A DNA stretch of 64,000 nucleotides from Chitinophaga sp. CB10 (GCA_001870995.2 MLAV02000001.1:124001-188000); one strand, 5' to 3'; counted from the first letter of the stretch, positions 25,849 to 34,436 are shown. Translations and numbers: made by a program. The notes: generated by a model not told the origin, from the sequence alone.

Positions 25849-25982
25849 ATTGAATTATGTTTATACGTAGAAATATTCCGATCCTTCCGGTTTGGTTACC
25901 ACCTGCGTGGTCATTGGATGATATGTGAAAACTAACCCCGCAGTGGGGTTGTAATAATGGTGGTGGTAATAATAGTGCTCAT
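25849..25982 (-). promoter_or_regulatory. Probable threonine/isoleucine attenuator region of the thr operon
   Basis: Between the leader peptide start and thrA the transcript can form a hairpin AACCCC/GGGGTT (25934-25950), which overlaps the last leader codons and stop. A second hairpin ACCAC/GTGGT is at 25898-25911. Competing pairings exist: the Thr codons (ACCACC) can pair with GGTGGT downstream, and GGTTA with TAACC. There is no clear U-tract before thrA, so regulation could act by ribosome stalling and RNA folding rather than classical termination. Confidence 0.6.
25932..25982 (-). CDS. thrL: thr operon leader peptide (Thr/Ile-rich, 16 aa)
   Basis: A 16-codon frame encodes MSTIITTTIITTPLRG and ends at TAG. 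Six of its residues are Thr and four are Ile, the two end products of the pathway started by the downstream gene. This is the logic of the E. coli thrL leader. A GGGGG stretch lies 5 bp before its ATG and could serve as ribosome-binding site. The gene ends 83 bp before thrA. It is too short for ordinary gene finders. I am confident of the reading frame and composition; the regulatory role is inferred from position and composition. Confidence 0.82.
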   Translation of the reverse strand: MSTIITTTIITTPLRG

Positions 25983-25986
25983 GCAT

Positions 25987-26672
25987 TCCCCCTGGGAGGT
26001 GGGAGCGGAAGAGAAGTGATATGTATTTTTCTGTAGCACTATTTGATTTGTATGACGATTACGTTACAAAAGTCTACAATTACAATGGTAAATAAAAGCG
26101 CAGTCTGTATATTTTTAAAAATTTCATTTTTTGTTGGTTATAATAATTTTTTTCAAAAATTATTAGGTGGTTATTGGGAGATGTTCAAGGTTTCTGCGAA
26201 AATACTGACGTCCGTTTAACAAGGGGCGCTTCATCAGGCTGCCATTTTGCACTGGCTGTGTGACGCAATCATGACAATTTACGGACGTTTCACTATTCTT
26301 AAGGGTTCCCTAAATCTTCCCCCCAAAAAATTGGAGTAATATAAAATATGATTAACTTTAGCAGGTAAAAAATAAACACTGCATTGCCGGAATTATTGAA
26401 ATATACTTCCAATAGTCAGCTTCGCTACTATTTCCTCATGGCCACCCTCGCCATGGATTCGGCTTTGGCATAACCCTTCCTGTAACCCGCGCCGCCGGGC
26501 ATTTTACCTTTTTAATTAACGTAACTTTACAGCAGCGTTCTTAACCTGCCTTTTTTGGTCGCATCCGGCGATCCGTTAATTACTACGGTATTATTACATC
26601 AGCGCCATTTATTGTCACAATATTTCATCATACACCAATACAATCACCTTATTTCTATCAACAATTCCTGTT
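25987..26672. other. Long divergent intergenic region between thr operon and hmgA
   Basis: These 686 bp separate the divergent thr operon and homogentisate dioxygenase gene. The part nearest thr (26030-26180) is very AT-rich and probably contains the promoter. The middle and right parts hold no recognised RNA element. A 24-codon frame on the minus strand (26428-26502) with AAAGGT ahead of its ATG is the only gene-like feature and is weak. Confidence 0.45.
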
Positions 26673-27830
26673 ATGCCACATTATCATAAACTAGGACAGA
26701 TTCCGCACAAGCGTCATACCCAGTTCCGCAAGCCGGATGGGGGCCTGTATTCGGAGCAGCTCTTCTCCACGGAAGGATTTTCGTCCCATTCCTCCCTATT
26801 GTACCATTGTCACCCGCCGACCGAAATTGTGAAGGTAGACGAGCCTTACAGCGTGGCGCCGAAGGTGGCGGAAGAAAAAATGCTGAAACACCGCAGCTTC
26901 CAGGGTTTCAACATCCAGCCGGAAGACGATTTTCTGAAGAGCCGGAAGGCGGTGCTGGTGAATAGCGACCTGCACATTGTGCTGGCCGCGCCCCGTAAAA
27001 GCATGGTGGATTACTTTTATAAGAATGCCGATGCGGACGAGATGATCTTTGTGCATGAAGGGGCCGGTACGCTGAAAACCCAGTACGGGCAGTTGACATT
27101 CGGATATGGGGATTACCTGGTCATCCCGAGAGGCACTATTTACCAGATCCAGTTTGATACGGAGGCCAACCGCCTGTTTATCGTAGAATCGTTTAGTCCT
27201 ATCCGTTACCCGAAACGCTACCTCAGCAAGTACGGCCAGCTGCTGGAGCATTCGCCTTACTGCGAGCGGGACATCCGCCAGCCGGAGCGCCTGGAAACCA
27301 TTGACCAGGAAGGGGATTTCCTGATCAACATCAAAAAGAAGGGAGTGATGTACCCGATTCATTACAAGCACCATCCGTTTGACGTAGTTGGCTGGGATGG
27401 CTGCGAGTACCCGTTTGCCTTTTCTATCCACGATTTTGAACCTATCACCGGCCGCGTGCATCAGCCGCCTCCCGTGCATCAGACTTTCGAAGGCAACAAC
27501 TTCGTGGTTTGTTCCTTCTGCCCGCGGCTGTTTGATTACCACCCGCAGGCGATACCTGCTCCCTACAATCACAGCAATATCGACAGCGATGAGGTATTAT
27601 ATTATGTGGACGGGGATTTCATGAGCCGCAAACATGTGACGCGGGGAATGATCACCCTTCACCCGGCCGGCATTCCGCATGGTCCGCATCCGGGCGCGGT
27701 GGAAAAGAGCATTGGCGCAAAGGAAACCAAAGAACTGGCGGTGATGGTGGATACCTTCCACCCGCTGCAGATTACGGAAGCCGCCCTTGGTATTGAAGAC
27801 CCATCGTACACCATGAGCTGGGCCGAATAA
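26673..27830 (+). CDS. hmgA: Homogentisate 1,2-dioxygenase
   Basis: It opens the homogentisate ring to maleylacetoacetate in tyrosine/phenylalanine breakdown. The 385-residue protein carries family segments: FSSHSSLLYHCHPPTEI, FVHEGAGTLKTQYG, YLVIPRGTIYQI, IRYPKRYLSKYGQLLEHSPYCERD, VVGWDGCEYPFAFSIHDFEP and the His-rich iron site in GRVHQPPPVHQTFEG. HPAGIPHGPHPG follows. At 385 aa it is the shorter bacterial form. The next gene is HPP dioxygenase, the preceding step, 63 bp downstream, so the two form a catabolic unit. Confidence 0.95.
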   Translation: MPHYHKLGQIPHKRHTQFRKPDGGLYSEQLFSTEGFSSHSSLLYHCHPPTEIVKVDEPYSVAPKVAEEKMLKHRSFQGFNIQPEDDFLKSRKAVLVNSDLHIVLAAPRKSMVDYFYKNADADEMIFVHEGAGTLKTQYGQLTFGYGDYLVIPRGTIYQIQFDTEANRLFIVESFSPIRYPKRYLSKYGQLLEHSPYCERDIRQPERLETIDQEGDFLINIKKKGVMYPIHYKHHPFDVVGWDGCEYPFAFSIHDFEPITGRVHQPPPVHQTFEGNNFVVCSFCPRLFDYHPQAIPAPYNHSNIDSDEVLYYVDGDFMSRKHVTRGMITLHPAGIPHGPHPGAVEKSIGAKETKELAVMVDTFHPLQITEAALGIEDPSYTMSWAE

Positions 27831-27893
27831 GACCATTAAAAAACCAATCATCTATTTACACAACAAAATCTTTAAACCACTCAATTAAAAGTT

Positions 27894-29024
27894 ATGGAAA
27901 CAGCAACATCAAATGCTTCCACCCTTAAAACCCAGCAGGACTTCCTGCCGTTGAACGGAACTGATTATGTAGAATTTTATGTAGGCAACGCCAAACAAGC
28001 GGCACATTATTATAAGACGGCGTTCGGTTTCCAGTCCGTAGCCTATGCCGGCCCTGAAACCGGCGTGAGGGACCGCGCGTCCTATGTGCTGGTGCAAAAC
28101 AAACTGCGTTTTGTGCTCACCACGCCGCTGCAGCCGGACAATCCTATCGCGGAGCATATCAGCAAGCACGGGGATGGGGTAAAAGTACTGGCCCTCTGGG
28201 TGGATGATGCCCGTTCCGCTTTTGAAGAAACGGTGAAGCGTGGCGCCAGGCCTTATATGGAGCCTGTCGTGGAGCAGGACGAGTTTGGCGAAGTGGTGCG
28301 CAGCGGTATTTATACCTATGGGGATACGGTACACGTATTTGTAGAACGCAAGAATTATAACGGTCCGTTCCTGCCGGGTTATAAAGAATGGAAAACGGCC
28401 TACAACCCAACCGACACCGGTTTGCTGTATGTGGACCACTGCGTGGGCAACGTAGGCTGGAATGAAATGAATACCTGGGTGGACTTCTATGAGAAGGTGA
28501 TGGGTTTTAAAAACCTGATCTCCTTTGACGATAACGATATTTCCACCGAGTACTCCGCCCTGATGAGTAAGGTGATGAGTAACGGTAACGGCCGTGTGAA
28601 ATTCCCTATCAACGAGCCGGCGGAAGGTAAAAAGAAATCCCAGATCGAGGAGTACCTCGATTTCTACGGCGGCCCGGGGGTACAGCACGTGGCGATCGCT
28701 ACCAATGACATTGTGAAGACGGTTTCCGAACTGCAGGCCCGCGGCGTGGAATTCCTGACCGTGCCAGCGTCTTATTACGAAACGCTGCTGGACAGGGTGG
28801 GTAAGATCGACGAGGAGATTGCGCCGTTGCAAAAGCTGGGCATCCTGGTGGACCGGGATGACGAAGGGTACCTGCTGCAGATTTTCACCAAGCCGATCCA
28901 GGACAGGCCGACAGTGTTCTTTGAGATTATTCAAAGGAAGGGAGCGCAGTCGTTTGGAAAGGGGAATTTCAAGGCGTTGTTTGAGAGTATTGAGCGGGAG
29001 CAGGCGTTAAGGGGGAATTTGTAG
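27894..29024 (+). CDS. hppD: 4-hydroxyphenylpyruvate dioxygenase
   Basis: It converts 4-hydroxyphenylpyruvate to homogentisate, the substrate of the preceding gene product. The 376-residue protein has two vicinal-oxygen-chelate halves. The C-terminal half carries the Fe(II) ligands: VDHCVGNV (first His), GVQHVAIATNDI (second His) and VFFEIIQRKG (Glu). The N-terminal half begins DYVEFYVGNAKQAAHYYKTAFGF. The segment PIQDRPTVFFEIIQR is diagnostic for HPPD. A terminator-like hairpin lies 112 bp downstream. Confidence 0.96.
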   Translation: METATSNASTLKTQQDFLPLNGTDYVEFYVGNAKQAAHYYKTAFGFQSVAYAGPETGVRDRASYVLVQNKLRFVLTTPLQPDNPIAEHISKHGDGVKVLALWVDDARSAFEETVKRGARPYMEPVVEQDEFGEVVRSGIYTYGDTVHVFVERKNYNGPFLPGYKEWKTAYNPTDTGLLYVDHCVGNVGWNEMNTWVDFYEKVMGFKNLISFDDNDISTEYSALMSKVMSNGNGRVKFPINEPAEGKKKSQIEEYLDFYGGPGVQHVAIATNDIVKTVSELQARGVEFLTVPASYYETLLDRVGKIDEEIAPLQKLGILVDRDDEGYLLQIFTKPIQDRPTVFFEIIQRKGAQSFGKGNFKALFESIEREQALRGNL

Positions 29025-29044
29025 GATATTGGAAGGATGATATT

Positions 29045-29187
29045 ACAACAAGATAGAACCTGCGACCGGGGCTGCTGTGAGGTGGTCCCGGTTTGGTGGG
29101 AGAGGAGTTAAGAGAGTTTTTTTAGGAGGGTTTGATACAACAAAATAGAACCTGTGACCGGGGCTGTAGGGTGGTCCCGGTTTTTTT
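29045..29187 (+). repeat. Tandemly duplicated hairpin downstream of hppD; second copy a terminator
   Basis: Two ~50-bp copies (29045-29093 and 29137-29187) share ACAACAA.ATAGAACCTG.GACCGGGGCTG and then GGTGGTCCCGGTTT. Each forms an ACCGGG/CCCGGT stem. Only the second is followed by a seven-T tract, so it is the likely hppD terminator and the first is a decayed duplicate. Confidence 0.7.
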
Positions 29188-29301
29188 ATGGTAGGGAGTG
29201 CTTGTTTTTTGTGAGGGGCTTGGATGCGAATATGGTTGAGGTTTAAGCTGCAGCTGCGGCTATCCATGGTACACTTGCACCCACGCGCCCGCCCACGCCC
29301 A

Positions 29302-29361
29302 CCCACGCCCACACTGGCACCCACGCCCACACTGGCACCCACACCCACGCCCACACTGGCA
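29302..29361. repeat. 18-bp tandem repeat, three copies
   Basis: CCCACGCCCACACTGGCA occurs exactly at 29302-29319, 29320-29337 and 29344-29361; the last two copies are separated by CCCACA. Degenerate copies of CCCACG surround it (from ~29275 to 29380). Similar C-rich sequence (ACCCGCACCCGCACTC) recurs at ~29843-29858, on the far side of the orfA gene. Confidence 0.85.
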
Positions 29362-29380
29362 CCCCCGCTCGCACCCGCAC

Positions 29381-29839
29381 TGTCCCTTAATGATTGCTAT
29401 GGTTTGGTATTGTACTTTTTTCTGATGGATATTTTAAGCTCTTTTTCTGCAATATCAACCATCGTAGAGAAGGCAATAGCTTTCATTTCAGCCTCCTTTA
29501 GCTGTTTTTCCAATTCAGTAATACGTTTTTCTAATTGCTTCTTTTCGAAGTCATTATTAAGCGATTGGATTGATTCTTTTGCCATCAGGGAGGAGCTTTG
29601 ATGGATCAATTTACGTTTTTTACCCGGTGCTTCATATCCCAGCTCCCGCATCCACTTCAAAATCTTTCCATGTTCCTCGAGATGACCTGTATATTCTTCC
29701 CAGATGGATTGCTTTGTTCTATTTGAATTCAAATAGGCTTTAATGATTAGGTGCTTGTCAGATTCCAAGTAATAACCATTTTCTGGTTTAATGATCTTCT
29801 TCATTTTTTACACTTTTTGTGTAAACCTATTCTAGGACA
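29381..29839 (-). mobile_element. Remnant IS3-family insertion sequence (orfA only)
   Basis: The candidate ends are TGTCCCTTAATG at 29381 and, reading inward from the other side, TGTCCTAGAATAGG from 29839. Only the first five bases agree, so the left end is uncertain. The element carries orfA but no orfB and lies inside C-rich repeats. I could not see a target-site duplication. Confidence 0.4.
29397..29804 (-). CDS. Orphan IS3-type transposase OrfA-like protein
   Basis: The 135-residue protein has an N-terminal helix-turn-helix-like half (LIIKAYLNSNRTKQSIWEEYTG) and a C-terminal leucine-zipper-like coiled coil (LEKRITELEKQLKEAEMKAIAF). It ends in TMVDIAEKELKISIRKKYNTKP. That last motif is typical of OrfA of Bacteroidota IS3-family elements. 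No OrfB (DDE integrase) follows; the sequence beyond the stop is the tandem repeat. The DNA upstream of its start contains TGTCCTAGAATAGG (minus strand, from 29839), which looks like an IS3 terminal repeat, and the far side has TGTCC at 29381. It is probably the remnant of a deleted IS, possibly still making OrfA. Confidence 0.72.
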   Translation of the reverse strand: MKKIIKPENGYYLESDKHLIIKAYLNSNRTKQSIWEEYTGHLEEHGKILKWMRELGYEAPGKKRKLIHQSSSLMAKESIQSLNNDFEKKQLEKRITELEKQLKEAEMKAIAFSTMVDIAEKELKISIRKKYNTKP

Positions 29840-30038
29840 AGACACCCGCACCCGCACTCACCACTCATCCCCGCCCCCTCTCGCCACCTCCCTGCCATTA
29901 AATAGCACTCCTTATTAATATTTTTAACCCATTAACAATTTTTTAATATGTTAGTTCGTTTTTACAACAATCCGGCTCAGCCATTTTTCCGTATATCACC
30001 GTGAATATGTAACATCATATTATTTTAATTAATAACCT

Positions 30039-30845
30039 ATGTCCAACAACAACTTGACCCGCAAGGCCACTGCTGCCTTGCTGCTGGCCACTTTTGGCCT
30101 TAGCTCTGCCTTTACAGTACCTGGGGAGCCACAACCTACTTACCTGACCAGCATCAGTTCGTCAGGAGGCCGTACTACCGTTGAGTACAACGCCGACAAA
30201 ACCATCAGCCGCCTGGTGCTCGTTCACAAAGGAGAGAGCGGGGATTACAATGAGGTGATCAAGCCGGTTTATGAAAACGGCCGCCTTGTAAAAACCATGG
30301 CTTCCGACGGCGAGTCCGCCGACGAGGTGAACACCACCCTGGAATACAATCCGCAGGGACAGGTTACCAAAATCAGCTATTACCGCAACGAAGCCGTATA
30401 TGCTTACGACTCCCTCGCGTACAACGAAGCCGGCCAGCTGACTATCCGTCACCTGTACACGCTGCAGGCCTCCAAAGGCACTTTTGACAACAGCGGCTAC
30501 CAGGAATATACCTGGGACAATGCCGGTGATATCGTGCGCCAGGATAATTATGGTAAACAGCCAGGGTTTTCGAAGTTTCTCCGCCTGTCCAGTATCAGTT
30601 ACCGGTACGACAACAAGGTGAATTCCCGTCAGCAACACCCGGAACTCCGCTGGGTACTGGAACTGCAACCGGCTAACCTCTCCGCCCACAACGTGGTGGC
30701 TGAAACGCTGACCAGCGCCAGATCCTCCCGCGCGGTAACCTCCACCTGCACCTACACGTACGCCGGTGGTAAATTCCCGCTGAAAGCAACGTACACATCA
30801 GACGCGGATCGCGAAATTGTTAAAATGGAATTCACAAGGTTGTAA
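30039..30845 (+). CDS. Secreted protein of unknown function with YD/RHS-like beta repeats
   Basis: The 268-residue protein has a signal peptide (ATAALLLATFGLSSAFTVPG). It then has short beta-repeat units resembling YD or DUF4595-type repeats: RTTVEYNADKTISRLVLVH, TTLEYNPQGQVTKISYYRNE and DSLAYNEAGQLTIRHLY. There is also EYTWDNAGDIVRQDNY. Such repeats form beta-sheet shells or solenoids in secreted and surface proteins. No partner is evident. Function is not assigned. Confidence 0.7.
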   Translation: MSNNNLTRKATAALLLATFGLSSAFTVPGEPQPTYLTSISSSGGRTTVEYNADKTISRLVLVHKGESGDYNEVIKPVYENGRLVKTMASDGESADEVNTTLEYNPQGQVTKISYYRNEAVYAYDSLAYNEAGQLTIRHLYTLQASKGTFDNSGYQEYTWDNAGDIVRQDNYGKQPGFSKFLRLSSISYRYDNKVNSRQQHPELRWVLELQPANLSAHNVVAETLTSARSSRAVTSTCTYTYAGGKFPLKATYTSDADREIVKMEFTRL

Positions 30846-30903
30846 GTACCCGGACAATAACTTAACTTTACATGCAATATTATTTGTAATTGTTTCGTTG
30901 TCT

Positions 30904-31092
30904 ATGAGTATTCAGACGCTGTTTGGGATTTTGTTTTTGCTGGCGGGGATTTTTCAGGCTATCACAGTCATATTGATCTATCTGGGACACAAAAGCTATG
31001 TTTTGAAGTTTATCAGTAGGAATGTGGCCATGGTCCTGTATTCCATATTTTCGTTTTTCTTATTTTTCCTGGCGTATATTAACCTGGCTTAA
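30904..31092 (+). CDS. Small integral membrane protein (62 aa)
   Basis: A longer frame begins inside the preceding gene, but the ATG at 30904 (MSIQTLFGILFLLAGI) is a more sensible start and gives 62 residues. There are two strongly hydrophobic segments, FGILFLLAGIFQAITVILIY and VAMVLYSIFSFFLFFLAYINL. They are separated by a short basic loop (GHKSYVLKFISRN). It lies 23 bp before an L,D-transpeptidase gene, so the two may share a transcript. Function is unknown. Confidence 0.6.
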   Translation: MSIQTLFGILFLLAGIFQAITVILIYLGHKSYVLKFISRNVAMVLYSIFSFFLFFLAYINLA

Positions 31093-31115
31093 CTTAAAAA
31101 TTTTGTTGATTTAGT

Positions 31116-31865
31116 ATGAAGCGAATTTTAGCACTCGCATGGATGTTGTTGGCAGGGGGCAGTTTATATGCCCAGCAATCTTTTCTTGAGAACCAGAAGA
31201 TGTACCCGAAAGTAGGGGAGGCCTACCGTCAGAAGGAAGAACTGATCCGTAAAGAATTTGAAAAGAAAGGCCTTGCATATCCTGCCAGGTATATCTTTAT
31301 CCGGTCTTTCAAACTGGACAGCGAAATGGAAATCTGGGTGAAAAACAATCCCCAGGATACTTTCCGCCTTTTTAAATCCTACCGGGTATGTACCTTATCC
31401 GGTAAGATGGGACCCAAACGCCGGGAGGGCGACCGCCAGGTACCGGAAGGGTTCTATTATATCAATGATTTCAATCCAAACAGCAATTATCACCTCTCGC
31501 TCGGTATTAACTACCCGAACTTTTCCGACCGCATCCTCAGCGATCCCAAACGTCCGGGCAGCGAAATCTATATCCACGGTAACTGTATTACTGTAGGCTG
31601 TATCCCGCTGACCGATGAGTTTATCGATGAGGTGTATATTCTGGCGGTGAACGCCAAGAACGCAGGGCAGGACTTTATACCCGTACATGTTTTCCCGGTA
31701 AAGTTCAGCAACAACAGGTCGGTGGAATACCTGTCCGGTGTGCCGGTAACAGATTCCATCAGTCGCCCCTTCTGGGCTGACCTCCGCACTGCTTACGACT
31801 ACTTCGAAAAACATCACAAATTGCCGGTGGTGATGATCGATGATAAAGGGAAATACACCATGTAA
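31116..31865 (+). CDS. L,D-transpeptidase, YkuD family
   Basis: It likely forms or trims L,D-crosslinks or attaches proteins in peptidoglycan. The 249-residue protein has a signal peptide ending GGSLYAQQ (about 20) and a YkuD catalytic motif, IYIHGNCITVGCIPLTDEF, near 151-169. The His is near 154 and the nucleophile Cys near 162 in TVGC. The spacing and the flanking RPGSEIYIHG segment fit the YafK-like subgroup. It is closed by a terminator 28 bp downstream. Confidence 0.87.
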   Translation: MKRILALAWMLLAGGSLYAQQSFLENQKMYPKVGEAYRQKEELIRKEFEKKGLAYPARYIFIRSFKLDSEMEIWVKNNPQDTFRLFKSYRVCTLSGKMGPKRREGDRQVPEGFYYINDFNPNSNYHLSLGINYPNFSDRILSDPKRPGSEIYIHGNCITVGCIPLTDEFIDEVYILAVNAKNAGQDFIPVHVFPVKFSNNRSVEYLSGVPVTDSISRPFWADLRTAYDYFEKHHKLPVVMIDDKGKYTM

Positions 31866-31892
31866 CAGCTTATGCCTCAAAATACTTGCGGA

Positions 31893-31919
31893 AGCGGGCG
31901 CCATCGGCGTCCGCTTTTT
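31893..31919 (+). terminator. Terminator after the L,D-transpeptidase gene
   Basis: The 10-bp stem AGCGGGCGCC/GGCGTCCGCT (one G-T pair), with a three-base loop, runs into a T-tract. Confidence 0.8.
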
Positions 31920-32061
31920 GCATTTTATATCGTCCGGCCCAATTACCGCCCGCCCCTTCCTGCTGCAGCTTTAAGACAAAAAGATAGGCTTTCATCCATG
32001 TTAATTTGGTTTTTATTAAATTTTTTCTAAACTTACCAGCCGGTCAAATCAATTCATCATT

Positions 32062-32637
32062 ATGCACAGAAGAGACGCAATTAGGAATGTGGCGATTTTG
32101 TTGGGTACAGCCATTTCCGCTTCCACGTTATCAGCTTTGGAGAGCTGCACAGGGTCCGCACCGAAAAATTATGACCTTCACAAACCAGAAACGAAAGCTA
32201 TGGTGGCTGAAGTAGCGGAAACTATTATTCCTACCACCGATACTCCGGGAGCCAAGGCGGCGAAGGTAGATGAGTTCATCATCACCATGATGAACGATTG
32301 TTATAAAAAAGAGGACCAGGAACTGTTCCTCAGCGGTTTGAAAAAAATTGATGAAGCCAGCAAAAAGAAATTCCAGAAGGTATTCCTGGAGCTGACTCCT
32401 GAACAGCGCACGGAAATCCTTACCGAAATCGATAAGGAACGCGTGGCTTACAACAAACGTGATAATAAGAAAGAAGGAGATGCTGCCCACTACTTCCAGG
32501 CCATGAAAGACCTGACGCTGGTTGGTTACTTCACTTCCGAGCCAGGCGCTACGCAGGCCCTGCGTTATGTACGCGTTCCAGGCAAATACGAAGGTTGTGT
32601 GCCTTACAAAAAAGGCGATAAAGCATGGGCTACCTGA
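32062..32637 (+). CDS. Gluconate 2-dehydrogenase subunit 3 family protein
   Basis: The 191-residue protein has an N-terminal twin-arginine-like signal (HRRDAIRNVAILLGTAISASTLSAL) followed by a Cys (ESCTG). It may be exported folded or as a lipoprotein. The body (MVAEVAETIIPTTDTPGAKAAKVDEFI, KDLTLVGYFTSEPGATQALRY) matches the gluconate 2-dehydrogenase subunit 3 family. In known complexes this subunit pairs with a GMC flavoprotein and a cytochrome. Here it is directly upstream of two GMC oxidoreductase genes, supporting that pairing. No cytochrome gene is adjacent. Confidence 0.9.
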   Translation: MHRRDAIRNVAILLGTAISASTLSALESCTGSAPKNYDLHKPETKAMVAEVAETIIPTTDTPGAKAAKVDEFIITMMNDCYKKEDQELFLSGLKKIDEASKKKFQKVFLELTPEQRTEILTEIDKERVAYNKRDNKKEGDAAHYFQAMKDLTLVGYFTSEPGATQALRYVRVPGKYEGCVPYKKGDKAWAT

Positions 32638-32723
32638 TAACCCACCGGTAATCCCTGTTGTTGGTTGATGCAAGTATGGCGCAGGCCATCACTGATTCTT
32701 TCTTCTTATTAAATCCGTACACA

Positions 32724-34424
32724 ATGAACTTAAATACAAAAGCGCAGGCGCAGAATACCTACGATGCCATCGTAATCGGCTCCGGTGTCAGCGGTGGCTG
32801 GGCTGCTAAAGAACTTACTGAAAAAGGGCTGAAAGTACTGATGCTGGATCGTGGTAAACAACTGGAACACGTGAAGGACTACGATACCGCTATGAAGGAT
32901 CCATGGGAATTCCCTCACCGCGGCCGCCTCACCGTTGAACAGCGGGAAACGCATCCGAAACTGAGCCGCGACTACCCTTACTCTGAACACAACGAAAAAT
33001 TCTGGATCAACGATTCACAATCTCCATACAACGAAGTAAAACGATTCGACTGGTACCGCCCGGACATCGTGGGTGGTAAGTCCATCATGTGGGGCCGCCA
33101 GTCTTACCGCTGGAGCGACCTCGACTTCGAAGCCAACCTGAAAGACGGTATCGCCGTTGACTGGCCTATCCGTTATAAGGACCTGGCGCCATGGTACGAC
33201 TACGTGGAAAAATTCGCCGGCATCTCCGGTACCCGCGAAGGCTTACCACAACTGCCAGACGGCCAGTTCATGCCGGCCATGCCGATGAACTGCGTGGAAA
33301 TCGATGTGAAGAAAAAAATCGAATCCGCCTTCAAAGGCCGCATCATGACCATGGGCCGTGTGGCCAACATCACCGAGCCGCTGCCCGGCCGTGAAAAATG
33401 CCAGTTCCGTAACCTGTGTAGCCGCGGTTGTCCGTTCGGGGCATACTTCAGCACCCAGTCCTCCACACTGCCGGCCGCCATGGCCACCGGTAACCTGACC
33501 CTGCGTCCGGATTCCATCGTGAACTCTATCATCTACGACGAACAAAAAGGTAAAGCTACCGGCGTTCGCGTAATCGATAAACACTCCAAGCAAATGACCG
33601 AGTACTACGCGAAGATCATCTTCGTGAACGGCTCTACGCTTGGTACCACCTTCGTACTGCTCAACTCTATCTCCAAACGGTTCCCGAACGGTTTGGGTAA
33701 CGACAGCGGCGTACTGGGTAAATACCTCATGGATCACCACTTCCGCACCGGCGCTTCCGGTATCGCAGAAGGCTATGACGATAAATATACCTTCGGCCGC
33801 CGTGCAAACGGTATCTACATCCCCCGCTACCGCAACGTAGGCAGCGATAAGCGCGACTACCTCCGCGGCTTCGGTTACCAGGGTGGCGCCAGCCGTGGCG
33901 CGCTGTGGAGCAAAGGCATCGCGGAAATGGGCGTAGGTAAGGACTTTAAAGACTCCCTCGTAGAACCGGGACAATGGTCCATGGGCCTCGGCGGATTCGG
34001 TGAATGCCTGCCTTACGAAGATAACCAGGTGACCCTCGATACCTCCGTGAAAGATGCATGGGGCCAGCCGGTACTCAAATTCGACGTGGAGTTCAAGGAA
34101 AATGAGAAGAAAATGCGCGTGGACATGATGAACGACGCCGCAGAAATGCTCGAAGCCGCCGGACTGAAAAATATCAAAACATACGACAACGGTTCATGGC
34201 CTGGTATGGCTATCCATGAAATGGGTACCGCACGCATGGGTCGCGATCCTAAAACTTCCATGCTCAACGGTAATAACCAGCTGCATGCGGTGCCTAACGT
34301 ATTCGTTACAGACGGCGCCTGCATGACTTCAGCAGCCTGTGTGAACCCGTCCCTCACCTATATGGCGCTGACTGCCCGTGCAGCGGACTTTGCGGTGAAA
34401 GAGCTGAAGAAAGGCAACTTATAA
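32724..34424 (+). CDS. GMC family oxidoreductase (first paralogue)
   Basis: This is an FAD flavoprotein, probably a sugar or alcohol dehydrogenase. I place the start at 32724 (MNLNTKAQ), not at the upstream ATG 32658, because the tandem paralogue starts with the same MNLN sequence. The 566 residues show the dinucleotide motif YDAIVIGSGVSGGWAAKEL near 12-30. Other elements are GGKSIMWGRQSYRWSDLDFEAN, a Cys cluster FRNLCSRGCPFGAYFSTQ and the C-terminal GMC_oxred_C end (HEMGTARMGRD, NVFVTDGACMTS, CVNPSLTYMALTARAA). It follows the subunit 3 gene. Homologues with this neighbourhood oxidise sugars at C2 or C3; the substrate here is not determined. Confidence 0.92.
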   Translation: MNLNTKAQAQNTYDAIVIGSGVSGGWAAKELTEKGLKVLMLDRGKQLEHVKDYDTAMKDPWEFPHRGRLTVEQRETHPKLSRDYPYSEHNEKFWINDSQSPYNEVKRFDWYRPDIVGGKSIMWGRQSYRWSDLDFEANLKDGIAVDWPIRYKDLAPWYDYVEKFAGISGTREGLPQLPDGQFMPAMPMNCVEIDVKKKIESAFKGRIMTMGRVANITEPLPGREKCQFRNLCSRGCPFGAYFSTQSSTLPAAMATGNLTLRPDSIVNSIIYDEQKGKATGVRVIDKHSKQMTEYYAKIIFVNGSTLGTTFVLLNSISKRFPNGLGNDSGVLGKYLMDHHFRTGASGIAEGYDDKYTFGRRANGIYIPRYRNVGSDKRDYLRGFGYQGGASRGALWSKGIAEMGVGKDFKDSLVEPGQWSMGLGGFGECLPYEDNQVTLDTSVKDAWGQPVLKFDVEFKENEKKMRVDMMNDAAEMLEAAGLKNIKTYDNGSWPGMAIHEMGTARMGRDPKTSMLNGNNQLHAVPNVFVTDGACMTSAACVNPSLTYMALTARAADFAVKELKKGNL

Positions 34425-34436
34425 TTCATTTGACCG

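Noticed and set aside
25861..25986. A 41-codon frame beginning MHEHYYYHHHYY (His/Tyr-rich) upstream of thrA
   Set aside because: It reads the same ACC/ATT runs as the Thr/Ile leader in another frame. The GGGGG ribosome site is one base from its ATG, too close, and the in-frame Thr/Ile peptide fits the pathway.
29043..29354. Frames with GVGVGASVGVG-like translation, on both strands around 29043-29601
   Set aside because: They are translations of the C-rich tandem repeat and have no gene-like start context.
32658..32723. Upstream ATG extending the first GMC protein by 22 residues
   Set aside because: The tandem paralogue starts at the equivalent of the downstream ATG (MNLN), so the extension is not supported.
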